A stretch of 64,000 nt of DNA from Pseudomonadaceae bacterium SI-3. Its GTDB lineage: Bacteria > Pseudomonadota > Gammaproteobacteria > Pseudomonadales > Pseudomonadaceae. Positions 63,515-64,000 of the stretch are shown piece by piece. The stretch spans positions 1,612,001-1,676,000 of the forward strand of contig CP026511.1 in NCBI GenBank assembly GCA_004010935.1, read 5' to 3'. Position 1 is the stretch's first letter. The number at the start of each line of letters is the position of its first letter. The position numbers and the translations under genes were made by a program. The notes under the pieces were generated by a model. The model was not told where the DNA came from. It made no database searches and saw nothing but the letters and a program-made list of their open reading frames with translations.

Positions 63515-64000
63515 TTAGATACCTTGCGGGATCTCCTCTCCACCCAGGGCTTCGAACAGTGCGGGAAGAAACTCTTTAAAGGTCAGCATCATCAGCAGGA
63601 AGCTGGCGTCTTGCTGGCCGAGGTCGTCATCACCTCCGTCCTGTTCGGCCTGGTCCTGCAACAGCTCTTCAAAGCGCAGGCGCTTGATCACCATCTTGTC
63701 ATCAAGCAAGAAGGACAGCTTGTCCTGCCAGCCCAGCGACAGTTGCGTGACCTGCTTGCCGACTTCCAGGTGCTGCTGGATTTCGTCGCTGGTCAGGTCC
63801 TGGCGCTTGCAGCGCACGACGCCGCCGTCTTCATGGGTGTCGCGCAGCTCGCACTCGTCGAGGACGAAGAAGTCGTCCGCGGCTTTCTGCGTCTTGACCC
63901 AGTCGGTCATGGTGGCCGAAGGGGCAATTTTCACGGTCAGCGGGCGAACCGGCAGCGAACCAATGGCTTCACGCAGTGTGGAAAGAAGGTCTTCGGCGCG
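63515..64000 (-). CDS. rdgC: Recombination-associated protein RdgC, N-terminal part outside window
   Basis: The frame is open at the right window edge and gives the C-terminal 161 residues. [39 protein letters not shown] (in part) and [19 protein letters not shown] match the end of RdgC, closing with [14 protein letters not shown]. RdgC forms a ring that binds duplex DNA and inhibits RecA. The internal ATG at 63934 is not the true start. Confidence 0.92.
   Translation of the reverse strand, partial: RAEDLLSTLREAIGSLPVRPLTVKIAPSATMTDWVKTQKAADDFFVLDECELRDTHEDGGVVRCKRQDLTSDEIQQHLEVGKQVTQLSLGWQDKLSFLLDDKMVIKRLRFEELLQDQAEQDGGDDDLGQQDASFLLMMLTFKEFLPALFEALGGEEIPQGI

Overview
The window looks like chromosome of the Pseudomonas stutzeri group (Stutzerimonas), a GC-rich gammaproteobacterium. 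The strongest pointer is a secreted amylase at 44.8-46.5 kb that reads like the maltotetraose-forming amylase known from P. stutzeri. RmuC, RdgC, the YdbH-YnbE-YdbL set and an acetate-switch-type symporter/histidine kinase fit the same lineage.

Region 1 (1-8.09 kb) is the right part of an integrated element with lower GC. It holds a serine recombinase cut by the window edge, an exported protein, a run of small leftward genes of unknown function, two proteins sharing one zinc-finger spacing, 1.2 kb of hairpin-rich noncoding DNA, and a tyrosine integrase. The integrase lies next to a remnant of a tRNA-Ser 3' end (8020-8051), which marks the junction with the chromosome.

Region 2 (8.4-17.3 kb) is ordinary chromosome: an OsmC-type protein, a c-type heme protein, a GMC oxidoreductase with a small exported partner, D-lactate dehydrogenase, and a degenerate GGDEF protein followed by an AraC regulator. 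A repeat patch closes it at 16.9-17.3 kb.

Region 3 (17.4-27.2 kb) appears to be a phosphorus-scavenging operon. A TonB-dependent receptor with a candidate PHO box in front is followed by a two-domain beta-propeller phytase, a private ExbB-ExbD-TonB motor and a PhoX-type phosphatase. An LpxR-like outer-membrane protein comes next.

Region 4 (27.2-42.0 kb) carries envelope and housekeeping genes: ydbH-ynbE-ydbL, a Sel1 protein, rmuC, an MgtC/DUF4010 membrane protein, a large symporter-kinase-receiver hybrid, a GNAT acetyltransferase, azlCD, and an MFS-acyltransferase fusion.

Region 5 (42.0-62.0 kb) is a complete maltodextrin regulon: lamB-malM divergent from the amylase, malS divergent from malEFG-malT-maa, then aglA-malK. 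Sequences like MalT boxes lie in all three control regions. Starch would be cut outside the cell to maltotetraose, enter through LamB, be trimmed by MalS, imported by MalEFGK, and hydrolysed by the cytoplasmic alpha-glucosidase. A lone curlin-repeat amyloid-like protein sits inside this cluster, between maa and aglA.

Region 6 (62.0-64.0 kb) holds a Gdx/SugE guanidinium exporter with a recognisable guanidine-II (mini-ykkC) riboswitch, a BASS-family symporter, and the end of rdgC.
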